Positions 6,982-15,294 of a stretch of 64,000 nucleotides of DNA are shown here, one piece after another. This DNA comes from Sphingomonas jejuensis. Lineage in GTDB: Bacteria > Pseudomonadota > Alphaproteobacteria > Sphingomonadales > Sphingomonadaceae. The stretch's first letter is position 1, and the number at the start of each line of letters is the position of its first letter. Under the pieces are notes generated by a model that was given only the letters and a program-made list of their open reading frames with translations, had not been told where the DNA came from and ran no database searches. Location of the stretch: positions 358,001 to 422,000 of the forward strand of contig NZ_JAATJE010000002.1 in assembly GCF_011927695.1 (NCBI RefSeq), written 5' to 3'. Both the position numbers and the translations under genes were made by a program.

Positions 6982-7676
6982 CCGCCGTCACCGCCGCCAC
7001 CAGCAACTTCGACAATGTGATGTCGAAGCTCGGCGTCACCCGCCCCGGTGCCAGCACCGCCGCCGCGGCGAAGTCTTCCGACACGCTGGATCAGTCCGCC
7101 TTCCTGAAGCTTATGACCACGCAGCTGAAGAACCAGGATCCATTCAAGCCCGTCGAGAACACCGAGATGGTCGCGCAGATGGCGCAGATGAGCCAGGTGT
7201 CAGGCATCGCGGAAATGAACCAGAGCCTGAAGGCGCTCGCCGACCGTATGGGAACGAGCGAGAATGCGGCCGCCATGTCCTATGTCGGGCGTACGGTGCA
7301 GGTGGAGGGCAACACGGCCTATCCTGGTCAGGACGGCTCAATCGATCTTCAGGTGCCGCTCGATCGGTCGGCAAACGGCCTGCTCGTCAGCATCACCGAC
7401 GCGAGCGGCGCCCCCGTTCGAACCCTTCAGCTCGGCCAGCAGGCCGCCGGCACGGCCGACGTCCATTGGGACGGAAAGGACGACGGCGGCAATGCCGTCA
7501 CCGGCGGGCCCTTCAAGGTCCGGGTCGTGGCCCAGCGCGCCGATGGCGCGACCGAGGTGAAGCCGCTCGTCTGGGCGCCGGTCACATCCGTTCGCGTCGA
7601 AACCGGCCAGTCACCCAAGCTTTCCGTCGCCGGTCTCGGCGACATCGCCCTCAGCGCCGTCCGCCAGGTCGGCTGA
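6978..7676 (+). CDS. flgD: Hook-capping protein FlgD
   Basis: Scaffold that caps the growing hook and lets FlgE polymerise. It has 232 residues. The conserved N-terminal motif FLKLMTTQLKNQDPFKP at about 38-54 precedes the ENTEMVAQMAQ stretch, and a FlgD Ig-like domain with a DVHWDGKDDGGN turn follows around 156-167. Translation starts at GTG 6978, overlapping the flgC stop (GTGA). Confidence 0.95.
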   Translation: MTAVTAATSNFDNVMSKLGVTRPGASTAAAAKSSDTLDQSAFLKLMTTQLKNQDPFKPVENTEMVAQMAQMSQVSGIAEMNQSLKALADRMGTSENAAAMSYVGRTVQVEGNTAYPGQDGSIDLQVPLDRSANGLLVSITDASGAPVRTLQLGQQAAGTADVHWDGKDDGGNAVTGGPFKVRVVAQRADGATEVKPLVWAPVTSVRVETGQSPKLSVAGLGDIALSAVRQVG

Positions 7677-7699
7677 ACCCCTTTTCAGGAGCGTAACAC

Positions 7700-8980
7700 A
7701 TGTCCTTCTATACCTCGCTGACCGGCCTGCAGGGCGCCACCAAGGACCTTGCCGTCATCTCGAACAACGTCGCGAACGTCGGTTCGACGGGCTTCAAAAA
7801 GAGCCGCATCGAGTTCGGTGACATCATCTCAACCGCGCCGACTCTGTCGCCGACGCAGCTGATCGGTTCCGGCACCGCGGTTAAGAACGTGCGCCAGCAG
7901 TTCAGCCAAGGTGCCACGCAGCAGTCGGCCAACGGCCTCGACATGGCGATCACCGGCGAAGGCTTCTTCGTCGTGAAGCCGTCGCTGACCAGCTCGCAGG
8001 TGTCGTTCACCCGCAACGGCAGCTTCACGGTCAATGCCGACCGGTACGTCGTCGATTCGACGGGCGCGAACCTCCAGATCTATCCGGTGGACGGATCGGG
8101 CACCGTGGTCGCGACCGGCATCGACAGCGCACGCAACCTGCAGCTGCCGCTGACGTCGGGCAGCCCCAAGGGCACCGAAGCGGTGACGCTGGCGCTAAAC
8201 CTGCCGGCCGCCGACGACGTGCTGCCGTCGCGCCCGATCTACGACGCCAACAATCCGTACGTCTTCGACCGCTTCGACAACAAGACGTACAACCAGTCGT
8301 CGACGACCACGATCTACGACTCGCTCGGCTCGCCGGTCACCATGACCAACTATTATGTGAAGACGCAGGCCACCCCCACGCCGCAGTGGACGGTGCACAC
8401 CTTCGTCGGCGACACCGAGATCATGCCGACCGGCCAAACCGATCCGCTGGTGCTGAATTTCGATACGAGCGGCTCGCTGACGTCGCCGACCACGGCCATC
8501 ACCTATGAGCAGTTCACGCCGTCGTCGGCGGGGCCGCAGATCATCTCGCAGGACTTCGGCAACGACACCACGCAGCGCGCGGGCGTGTTCCAGATCCTGT
8601 CCGGGTCGCAGGACGGCTATCCGGTCGGTCAGCTGGAAGGCGTGACCGTCGATGCCAAGGGCGTCGTTTCCGCCAGCTTCACCAACGGCACCACCCAGGC
8701 GCTGGGCAAGGTGATGATGGCCGCCTTTTCCAACCCGTCCGGCCTGAAGCAGACCGGCAACGCGCACTGGACGGTGACCGGCCTGTCCGGAAATCCGCGC
8801 CTGGGCGAGGCCGGCGCCGGCGATTTCGGCTCGATCCAGGCCGGTGCGCTGGAGCGCGCCAACGTCGACCTGACCGAGGAGCTGGTCGACCTGATCGTCG
8901 CCCAGCGCAATTTCCAGGCGAACGCCAAGGCGATCGAGACGGCCAACACGCTGTCGCAGACGATCATCAACATCCGCTGA
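7700..8980 (+). CDS. flgE: Flagellar hook protein FlgE
   Basis: Structural subunit of the hook, 426 residues. The N-terminus MSFYTSLTGLQGATKDLAV and the signature ISNNVANVGSTGFKKSR are typical. Variable domains fill the middle, and the C-terminal LVDLIVAQRNFQANAKAIET helix is the export and polymerisation part. AGGAG lies 9 bases upstream of the ATG. The hook cap gene flgD precedes it and the rod gene flgF follows. Confidence 0.97.
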   Translation: MSFYTSLTGLQGATKDLAVISNNVANVGSTGFKKSRIEFGDIISTAPTLSPTQLIGSGTAVKNVRQQFSQGATQQSANGLDMAITGEGFFVVKPSLTSSQVSFTRNGSFTVNADRYVVDSTGANLQIYPVDGSGTVVATGIDSARNLQLPLTSGSPKGTEAVTLALNLPAADDVLPSRPIYDANNPYVFDRFDNKTYNQSSTTTIYDSLGSPVTMTNYYVKTQATPTPQWTVHTFVGDTEIMPTGQTDPLVLNFDTSGSLTSPTTAITYEQFTPSSAGPQIISQDFGNDTTQRAGVFQILSGSQDGYPVGQLEGVTVDAKGVVSASFTNGTTQALGKVMMAAFSNPSGLKQTGNAHWTVTGLSGNPRLGEAGAGDFGSIQAGALERANVDLTEELVDLIVAQRNFQANAKAIETANTLSQTIINIR

Positions 8981-9003
8981 TCGGATCGTAAGGGGCCGCA
9001 CCG

Positions 9004-9747
9004 ATGGATCGCGTCGTCTACACCGCCTATTCGGGTCTGCGCGGGCACATGGCCGCGCAGGCCGCGATCGCCAACAACATGGCGAACGTGTCGACGACCG
9101 GGTTCAAGGCGGATCGCGTCGCGTTCGAGCGGCTGTCCCTGGTCGGCCCCACCTTCCAGACCCGCGCGCCGACATCGGAAGAGGTGCTGGACGCCGAACG
9201 GCGCGCCGGCACCGTGCAGCAGACCGGACGGCAGCTGGACGTCGCGATCAACGGCGATGCCTGGCTGGCCGTGCAGGCGGCCGACGGCAGCGAAGCCTAT
9301 ACCCGTCGCGGCGACCTGACGATCAATCCGTCGGGCGTGCTTGAGACGGGCGAAGGCAACATCGTGCTTGGCGAGAGCGGCCCGATCACCATTCCGCCGT
9401 CGGCCAGCGTGTCAATCGCGGCGGACGGGTCGGTGCTGGCCGTGCCGATCGGCGGCACCGCCGACCAGCCGCAGACGGTGGGGCGGCTGAAGCTGGTCAA
9501 CCCGCGCGGCACCGACACGGTGAAGGGTCTCGACAACCTCCTGAAGGTGCGGGCCGGCGGCACGCTGCCGCAGGACATGGACGCGACGCTGACGTCCGGC
9601 GCGCTGGAGGGATCGAACGTCAACATGACGCAGACGCTGGTCGACATGATCGAGAACCAGCGCAGCTACGAGGTGTCGGCCAAGCTGCTGACCACCGCCA
9701 AGGAAATGGACGAAGGCGGCGCGTCCCTGATGCGCCTGCCGGGATAA
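9004..9747 (+). CDS. flgF: Flagellar rod protein FlgF
   Basis: Proximal rod subunit of 247 residues. It has the shared rod/hook N-terminus with AIANNMANVSTTGFKADR and the C-terminal ALEGSNVNMTQTLVDMIENQ motif. It closely resembles the adjacent flgG product, as expected for FlgF, but is shorter. It lies 23 bases after flgE and 12 bases before flgG in the same operon. Confidence 0.93.
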   Translation: MDRVVYTAYSGLRGHMAAQAAIANNMANVSTTGFKADRVAFERLSLVGPTFQTRAPTSEEVLDAERRAGTVQQTGRQLDVAINGDAWLAVQAADGSEAYTRRGDLTINPSGVLETGEGNIVLGESGPITIPPSASVSIAADGSVLAVPIGGTADQPQTVGRLKLVNPRGTDTVKGLDNLLKVRAGGTLPQDMDATLTSGALEGSNVNMTQTLVDMIENQRSYEVSAKLLTTAKEMDEGGASLMRLPG

Positions 9748-9759
9748 GAGGACCACGAC

Positions 9760-10548
9760 ATGACCACTGCCGCGATGCACATCGCCCGCACCGGGCTGGA
9801 CGCGCAGGACACCCGGATGCGGGTGATCTCGAACAACCTGGCCAACGTGAACACCACGGGGTTCAAGCGCGACCGGGCCGCGTTCGAGACGCTTGCCTAC
9901 CAAGTTGTCACTGCCAGCGGTGCGCCGTCGACGTCCGAAAGTCGTTTCGCAACCGGATTGAACCTGGGCACCGGCGTGCGCGTGGCGGGAACCGCGCGGA
10001 TCGAGACGCAAGGATCGCTGCAGACCACGGACGCCGCGCTCGACCTGGCGGTCGACGGCGGCGGATATTTCCAGATCCAGATGCCAGGCGGCCAGCTGGG
10101 CTACACCCGCGCCGGCAATTTTTCGAAGACGGCCGAGGGCATGATGGTGACGGCCGAGGGCTATCAGGTGATGCCCGGCATCACCATTCCGCCCGAGGCG
10201 ACCAGCATCACCATCGGCATGGACGGCACCGTGTCCGCGACCATCCCGGGGCAGACCGAAGCCACCGAGCTGGGCCAGATCCAGATCGCGACCTTCGCCA
10301 ACCCGGCGGGGCTGCAGTCGGTCGGCGGCAACTACCTGACGGAGACGGCGGGCAGCGGACCGGCGGCGCTGGGCGCCGCGGGCCTCGAAGGGCGCGGCAA
10401 CATCCGGCAGGGCATGCTGGAGGGATCGAACGTCAACGTCGTCGAGGAACTGGTCGACATGATCGAGACGCAGCGCGCGTACGAGGTCAATTCCAAGATG
10501 ATCTCCGCCACCGACGAGATGCTACAATACGTTAACCAGAATCTGTGA
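9760..10548 (+). CDS. flgG: Flagellar distal rod protein FlgG
   Basis: Distal rod subunit, 262 residues, the normal length. The N-terminus MTTAAMHIARTGLDAQDTRM and VISNNLANVNTTGFKRDRAA fit FlgG closely, and the C-terminus has MLEGSNVNVVEELVDMIETQ and AYEVNSKMISATDEMLQYVN. The next start codon (GTG 10545) overlaps its stop. Confidence 0.97.
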   Translation: MTTAAMHIARTGLDAQDTRMRVISNNLANVNTTGFKRDRAAFETLAYQVVTASGAPSTSESRFATGLNLGTGVRVAGTARIETQGSLQTTDAALDLAVDGGGYFQIQMPGGQLGYTRAGNFSKTAEGMMVTAEGYQVMPGITIPPEATSITIGMDGTVSATIPGQTEATELGQIQIATFANPAGLQSVGGNYLTETAGSGPAALGAAGLEGRGNIRQGMLEGSNVNVVEELVDMIETQRAYEVNSKMISATDEMLQYVNQNL

Positions 10549-11315
10549 TGGTGATCGCCATGGTTACCGTCCCCGCTTCCGCCGCCGCTTTCCGGCGCCC
10601 CCGATCTGCACTGAAATTGTTCGAAATCGTGCAGGTTGTGCGCGATTTCGGTCGTGTCGAGCGGCTGTTTGGCGTGGCGCTAGCGCTCACCATCGCCGCG
10701 CCCGCGCAGGCCGGGGAGCGGCGGCGCGATGCCGAGTGGGCGCCCGCGCGCCCGCCGGTCGCCGCACCGGCGCCGGTCGCCAACGGATCGATCTTCCAGG
10801 CGGCGAACGGCTATGCCCCGCTCTACCTGGGCAACCGGGCGCGCAGCGTGGGCGATCCGCTGACCATCCTGCTGGTGGAGCGCACCAGCGCGAGCAAGGA
10901 CGTCGATTCGCAGACCGACCGCGAGGGCAATATCGGCCTGACGCCGCCGGCGACCGGCCCCCTGTCGCTGTTCGCGCCGAGCGATGTCCGTGCGAGCGGA
11001 AGCCAGGGCTTCAACGGCGGCGGGCAGGCAAGCCAGTCCAACCGCCTGTCGGGCGAGGTCAGCGTCACCGTGCAGGAGATCTACCCCAACGGCACCATGC
11101 TGGTGTCGGGGCAGAAGCAGCTGGAGCTCAACCGCGGCGAGGAATGGGTGCGGATCGCCGGCATCGTCCGCTTCGTCGATGTGGATGCCGAGAACCGCGT
11201 CCTGTCCACCCGCGTGGCGGATGCGCGCATCTCCTATGCCGGGCGCGGCGATTTCCACCGGTCGTCGCGACCGGGCTGGCTGCAGCGCTTCTTCTCCTTC
11301 GTGAGCCCGTTCTGA
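10545..11315 (+). CDS. flgH: Flagellar L-ring protein FlgH, without a visible lipobox
   Basis: Forms the outer membrane L-ring. The mature part is clearly FlgH, with GNRARSVGDPLTILLVE and the C-terminus DFHRSSRPGWLQRFFS. The start is uncertain: GTG 10545 overlaps flgG, but the best signal peptide (RLFGVALALTIAAPAQA) begins near residue 40, so GTG 10629 or 10638 would give a normal 225-228 residue protein. None has a strong ribosome binding site. FlgH is usually a lipoprotein, yet no Cys follows the predicted cleavage site or appears elsewhere in the reading. Confidence 0.9.
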   Translation: MMVIAMVTVPASAAAFRRPRSALKLFEIVQVVRDFGRVERLFGVALALTIAAPAQAGERRRDAEWAPARPPVAAPAPVANGSIFQAANGYAPLYLGNRARSVGDPLTILLVERTSASKDVDSQTDREGNIGLTPPATGPLSLFAPSDVRASGSQGFNGGGQASQSNRLSGEVSVTVQEIYPNGTMLVSGQKQLELNRGEEWVRIAGIVRFVDVDAENRVLSTRVADARISYAGRGDFHRSSRPGWLQRFFSFVSPF

Positions 11316-11325
11316 GGTGTCCGGC

Positions 11326-12420
11326 ATGATCCGCCTTCTCACCATCGTCTCGGCGATCCTGCTGATCGTGGCGCCGGCGCATGCCGAGCGCATCAAGGAC
11401 CTGGGCCAGTTCCAGGGCATCCGATCGAACCAGCTGGTCGGGTACGGCATCGTCGTCGGCCTGGCGGGCACGGGCGACGACAACCTGGAATATACGGTCG
11501 CCTCCATGCGCGGCACCGCCGCCCGGTTCGGCCTCACCCTGCCGCAGGGCGTGAACCCGGCGCTGAAGAACGCCGCAGCCGTGATGGTCACGGCGGAGCT
11601 GCCCGCCTTCGCCAAGCCCGGGCAGCGCGTCGACGTGACCGTGTCTGCGATCGGACGGGCGAAGTCGCTTCGCGGCGGCAGCCTGATCATGACGCCGCTG
11701 CAGGGTGCGGACGGCCAGATCTATGCCATGGCGCAGGGATCGCTGGCGGTGGGCGGGCTGGGCGCGGAAGGCGCCGACGGCAGCCGCGTGATCGTCAACG
11801 TGCCGTCCACCGGCCGCATCCCGGAAGGCGCAAGCGTGGAGCGCGAGGTCGCCACCGGCTTTGGCGAGACACCGGGCCTGACCTTCAACCTTTCGCGCGC
11901 CGACTTCACCACCGCCGGCCGCGTCGCCGGTGCGATCAACGCCCGGCTGGGCGCCGGCACGGCACGCGCCGTCGATGCATCGTCGATCTTCATCCAGGCA
12001 GCGCCCGGACAGGATGTGCGGTCCGTGCTGGTCGGCGAGATCGAGAACCTGGAGGTGCAGGTCGCCGAGGCCCCTGCCCGCGTGATCGTGAATGCGCGCA
12101 CCGGCACCGTCGTCATCAATTCCGCCGTGCGGGTCGGCCCGGCCGCGGTCACCCACGGGCGCCTGACCGTGCGTGTCGACGAAAGCCCGCGCGTGGTGCA
12201 GCCGCGCCCGTTCGCCAACGGGCAGACGGCGACTGAGGAGAGCAGCGCCGTGTCCGTCGAGGAGCAGCGCAACCCGATGTTCGTGCTCGATCCCGGCCCG
12301 CGCCTGTCCGACATCGTCGACGCGGTGAACCAGATCGGCGCCACGCCCGCGGACCTGGTGGCGATCCTGGAGGCATTGAAGCAGGCCGGTGCGCTGAGTG
12401 CCGAGCTGGTGATCCTGTGA
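11326..12420 (+). CDS. flgI: Flagellar P-ring protein FlgI
   Basis: Periplasmic P-ring subunit, 364 residues. It has a signal peptide MIRLLTIVSAILLIVAPAHA followed by ERIKDLGQFQGIRSNQLVGY, the hallmark FlgI start. I took ATG 11326 because GAGGTG lies 6 bases before it; a GTG three codons upstream is in frame. Its assembly chaperone FlgA is encoded at 4294-4803. Confidence 0.97.
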   Translation: MIRLLTIVSAILLIVAPAHAERIKDLGQFQGIRSNQLVGYGIVVGLAGTGDDNLEYTVASMRGTAARFGLTLPQGVNPALKNAAAVMVTAELPAFAKPGQRVDVTVSAIGRAKSLRGGSLIMTPLQGADGQIYAMAQGSLAVGGLGAEGADGSRVIVNVPSTGRIPEGASVEREVATGFGETPGLTFNLSRADFTTAGRVAGAINARLGAGTARAVDASSIFIQAAPGQDVRSVLVGEIENLEVQVAEAPARVIVNARTGTVVINSAVRVGPAAVTHGRLTVRVDESPRVVQPRPFANGQTATEESSAVSVEEQRNPMFVLDPGPRLSDIVDAVNQIGATPADLVAILEALKQAGALSAELVIL

Positions 12421-12746
12421 CGCAGATCGCGCCCGCAGCCTCCACGCTGCCGCCGATCGCAAGACTGTCGACGGCGGCGCCGGACGACAGCCGGGTCGCG
12501 ACGGCGGAGAACCTGGAGGAAGCGGGCCAACGGTTCGAAGCGCTGTTCGTCAGCATGATGCTGTCGTCGATGCGCAAGGCCAAGCTGGGCGACGATCTGT
12601 TCGACAGCCAGGCGCTGGATCAGTTCCGCGACATGCAGGACACTAAAACTTCCGAAACCATGGCCGTGCATATGCCATTGGGAATCGGACGGGCGATGAC
12701 GGAGTTTCTGTCGCAGAACCGGCCGGAGCTTGGGACGCCTGAATGA
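12417..12746 (+). CDS. flgJ: FlgJ-type rod-binding protein, scaffold domain only
   Basis: Rod cap protein of 109 residues that corresponds only to the N-terminal rod-binding domain of FlgJ, with GQRFEALFVSMMLSSMRKA near 40-58 and SQALDQFRDMQDTK near 65-78. The muramidase domain found in enterobacterial FlgJ is absent, as in many alphaproteobacteria; the separate transglycosylase at 2711-3517 is the likely substitute. Starts with GTG overlapping flgI. Its 3' third contains an embedded sigma28 promoter. Confidence 0.88.
   Translation: MTQIAPAASTLPPIARLSTAAPDDSRVATAENLEEAGQRFEALFVSMMLSSMRKAKLGDDLFDSQALDQFRDMQDTKTSETMAVHMPLGIGRAMTEFLSQNRPELGTPE
12644..12670 (+). promoter_or_regulatory. Sigma28 (FliA) promoter inside flgJ, facing flgK-flgL
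   Basis: The -35 box TAAAACTT (12644-12651), 11 bases, then GCCGTGCA (12663-12670) fits the FliA consensus TAAAGTTT-N11-GCCGATAA at 6 of 8 and 5 of 8 bases, including all of TAAA and GCCG. The site lies in the flgJ coding sequence at DTKTSETMAVH, where ACT-AAA-ACT codons are unusually AT-rich. The predicted start point near 12680 is about 60 bases before flgK. Confidence 0.7.
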
Positions 12747-14353
12747 GCGATATTCTCTCCATCGGTGCCAGCGGCGTTCGCGCCTATCAGACGGCGCTGG
12801 GCGTCGTCGGCGAGAACATCGCCAATGCCGGCACCGCGGGCTATGTCCGCCGCGACGTGGTCCTGAAGGAGGCGGCGGCCGGCAAGCCCGGTTTCCTGAC
12901 GGAGATCGACCGCACCATCCTGGGCGGCGTGAGCGCGACCGGCGTGTCGCGCGCGTGGGACCAGTTCCGCGCGGCCGAGGTGCGCCGCGGCAGCGCCGAT
13001 GCGGCCGGCACCGAGACCGCGATCCCTTTTCTGCAGCGCATCGAGACGAGCCTGGACAAGGGCGGGATCACCACCGCGCTGACCGGCTTCTTCAACAGCG
13101 CGACCGCGCTGGCGGCCGACCCGACGGGCGCGGGCCCGCGCGCGGCGATGCTGGAGGCCGCCGCGGGCGCCGCATCCGCATTCCGATCGACGGCCGAAGG
13201 GCTGGGGCAGGTCGCCGGCGACGTGTCGCTGGCCGCGACCACGACGGCCGGTGAGTTTTCGCGCCTCGCCAAGGGCCTGGCCGAGCTGAACGCCGGCATC
13301 GTGCGTGCACGGCCGGGCAGCAACGGACAGGCGCAGCTGCTGGACCAGCGCGACGCGCTGCTCGACCAGATGGCGCAGATCGCCAAGATCGACGTGACGA
13401 TCGCCGACACGGGCGCGGCCACGGTGGCGATGGGCGGACCGGGCGGACCGACGCTGGTCGACAGCAAGGGCGCCGGATCGGTCACCATCGACATCGCCGC
13501 CGACGGGCGCATGAGCTTCTTCCTGCACCGGGACGGGCAGCGCGAGACGGTGGCGATCGGATCGGGCGCGCTGGCAGGCCTGGCCGAGGCTTCCGTCCGA
13601 ACGGCGCAGGCGCGGAGCGAAGTGGACCGGGTAGCGACCGCGTTCGCCGACGGCGTGAACGCCGTGCAGGCCGCCGGCATCGATCAGGACGGCGCGGTCG
13701 GCACCGACCTGTTCGACGCGACGGGCGGCGCGGCGGGGCTTGCCATGCTCGCCACCAGCGGGCGCGCGATCGCGGCCGCCGGCCCCTTCACGGTGGCGAG
13801 CGGCGCGACCAATCGCGGCAGCGGCGTGCTGTCCGCCGCGGTCGACCCCAATGCCGGGACACCGGCGGCCCCGCCCGTGCGCCTGGCCGTCGACGGCAGC
13901 GATCTGGTGGCGCGCGACCCTGTCACCGATGTGGAGATCGCGCGCACCACGCTGGTCGCGGGTGCGCCCACGACAATCGCCGGCATGACGGTGACATTGG
14001 CGGGAAGCCCGCAGGACGGCGACAGCTTCACCGTTCGCGCGACGGGTGCGGCCAGCCGCGACAACAGCAACCTGGCCGGTCTTGCGACGCTGCGCACGGC
14101 CGACGGGCCGGAGCGCAGCTTTGCCGCGCTGGTGACGGGCAACGCCAGCCAGCTTGCCGCCAAGCGCACCATCGCCGAGGCGCAGGTCGCCATCCGCGAC
14201 GGCGCCGTGTCCGCCCGCGATGCGATCAGCGGCGTCAACCTCGACACGGAAGCGGTGGAGCTGTTGCGGTTCCAGCAGGCCTATTCGGCGTCGAGCCGGG
14301 TGATCCAGGTGGCGCGCGAGATGTTCGATTCGATCCTGCAGGCGACGCGCTGA
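12743..14353 (+). CDS. flgK: Hook-filament junction protein FlgK (HAP1)
   Basis: First junction protein between hook and filament, 536 residues. The N-terminus has LGVVGENIANAGTAGYVRRD, and the C-terminus has VNLDTEAVELLRFQQAYSAS, the shared FlgK/hook end. It overlaps flgJ by 4 bases and flgL by 1 base (TGATG). As a late gene it is expected to be under FliA, which fits the embedded promoter at 12644-12670. Confidence 0.95.
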   Translation: MSDILSIGASGVRAYQTALGVVGENIANAGTAGYVRRDVVLKEAAAGKPGFLTEIDRTILGGVSATGVSRAWDQFRAAEVRRGSADAAGTETAIPFLQRIETSLDKGGITTALTGFFNSATALAADPTGAGPRAAMLEAAAGAASAFRSTAEGLGQVAGDVSLAATTTAGEFSRLAKGLAELNAGIVRARPGSNGQAQLLDQRDALLDQMAQIAKIDVTIADTGAATVAMGGPGGPTLVDSKGAGSVTIDIAADGRMSFFLHRDGQRETVAIGSGALAGLAEASVRTAQARSEVDRVATAFADGVNAVQAAGIDQDGAVGTDLFDATGGAAGLAMLATSGRAIAAAGPFTVASGATNRGSGVLSAAVDPNAGTPAAPPVRLAVDGSDLVARDPVTDVEIARTTLVAGAPTTIAGMTVTLAGSPQDGDSFTVRATGAASRDNSNLAGLATLRTADGPERSFAALVTGNASQLAAKRTIAEAQVAIRDGAVSARDAISGVNLDTEAVELLRFQQAYSASSRVIQVAREMFDSILQATR

Positions 14354-15294
14354 TGACCGTGTCCATCAAGTCCGGCACCGCGCATTTCTTCCAGCGCTCC
14401 ACCCAGCAGCTGACGGGGCTGCAGGCCAAGGCCGACCGGCTGAACACCGAGATCGCGACCGGCGTGCGGGTGACCGCGCCGTCCGTCGACCCGGTGGCAT
14501 CGAGCCGGGCCGCGATGCTGGAGCGGCTGGCGGCGGACGACGGCCAGTATCTGGCGAACGTGAAGCTCGCCTCCTCGCTGCTCGACCAGTCGGACGCCGC
14601 GCTCTCCACCATGGAGATCAACGTGCAGCGCGCGCGCGAGCTGGCGATCCGCGGCGCGTCCGAGACGCTGACGCCGGTCGACCGGCGCGCGATCGCGACC
14701 GAGCTGCGGGCGATCGTCGACGACATCTATGCCACCGCGAACCTGTCGGACGCGCGCGGTGCCCCGCTGTTCGGCGGCGCCGCGGACGGCCCGGCCTACA
14801 CGCGGGCGGCGGACGGCACGATCAGCTATGCCGGGGCGGGCGAGCCGGCACCGCTGCCGATCGGCGACAGCAGCAGCATCGCGGCGGCCGACAGCGGGCA
14901 GCGGCTGTTCGGCGCGATCGACACGGACGCGAACGGCGACCCGCGCGACATGTTCAAGGTGCTGGGCGACCTCGTCGCCGTGCTGGAAAACGACGCCCTG
15001 CCCGAGGCTGATCGCCGCACCGCAATGACGGACGGCCTGGACGGGCTGGGCGCGATCACCGACCGGCTGGCGGGCGCGCGTGCGTCGATCGGCGCGCGCG
15101 GGGCACGGCTGCAGGTGGAGCAGGGCCGGATCGAGGACCTGGCGGCCGAGCGGACGAGCGAGGCCAAGGCGCTGACCGGCGCCGACCTGCAGCAGTCGAT
15201 CGCCGAGCTTCAGCAGACCATGCTGATCCTGCAGGCCGCGCAGGCGAGCTTCACCAAGGTCAGCCAGCTGAGCCTGTTCGACTATATCCGCTAG
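14353..15294 (+). CDS. flgL: Hook-filament junction protein FlgL (HAP3)
   Basis: Second junction protein, related to flagellin, 313 residues. The N-terminal half has LTGLQAKADRLNTEIATGVR and the C-terminal helix ends in LILQAAQASFTKVSQLSLFD, both typical. It is last in the flgB-flgL run. Its stop codon shares the four bases CTAG (15291-15294) with the stop of the convergent peptidase gene, so no terminator fits between them. Confidence 0.92.
   Translation: MTVSIKSGTAHFFQRSTQQLTGLQAKADRLNTEIATGVRVTAPSVDPVASSRAAMLERLAADDGQYLANVKLASSLLDQSDAALSTMEINVQRARELAIRGASETLTPVDRRAIATELRAIVDDIYATANLSDARGAPLFGGAADGPAYTRAADGTISYAGAGEPAPLPIGDSSSIAAADSGQRLFGAIDTDANGDPRDMFKVLGDLVAVLENDALPEADRRTAMTDGLDGLGAITDRLAGARASIGARGARLQVEQGRIEDLAAERTSEAKALTGADLQQSIAELQQTMLILQAAQASFTKVSQLSLFDYIR

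Noticed and set aside
8195-9001. Long minus-strand frame opposite flgE
   Set aside because: Shadow of flgE; no ribosome binding site and no recognisable domain.
11128-12462. 444-codon minus-strand frame opposite flgH and flgI
   Set aside because: Antisense to well-recognised flagellar genes, with shadow-type composition.
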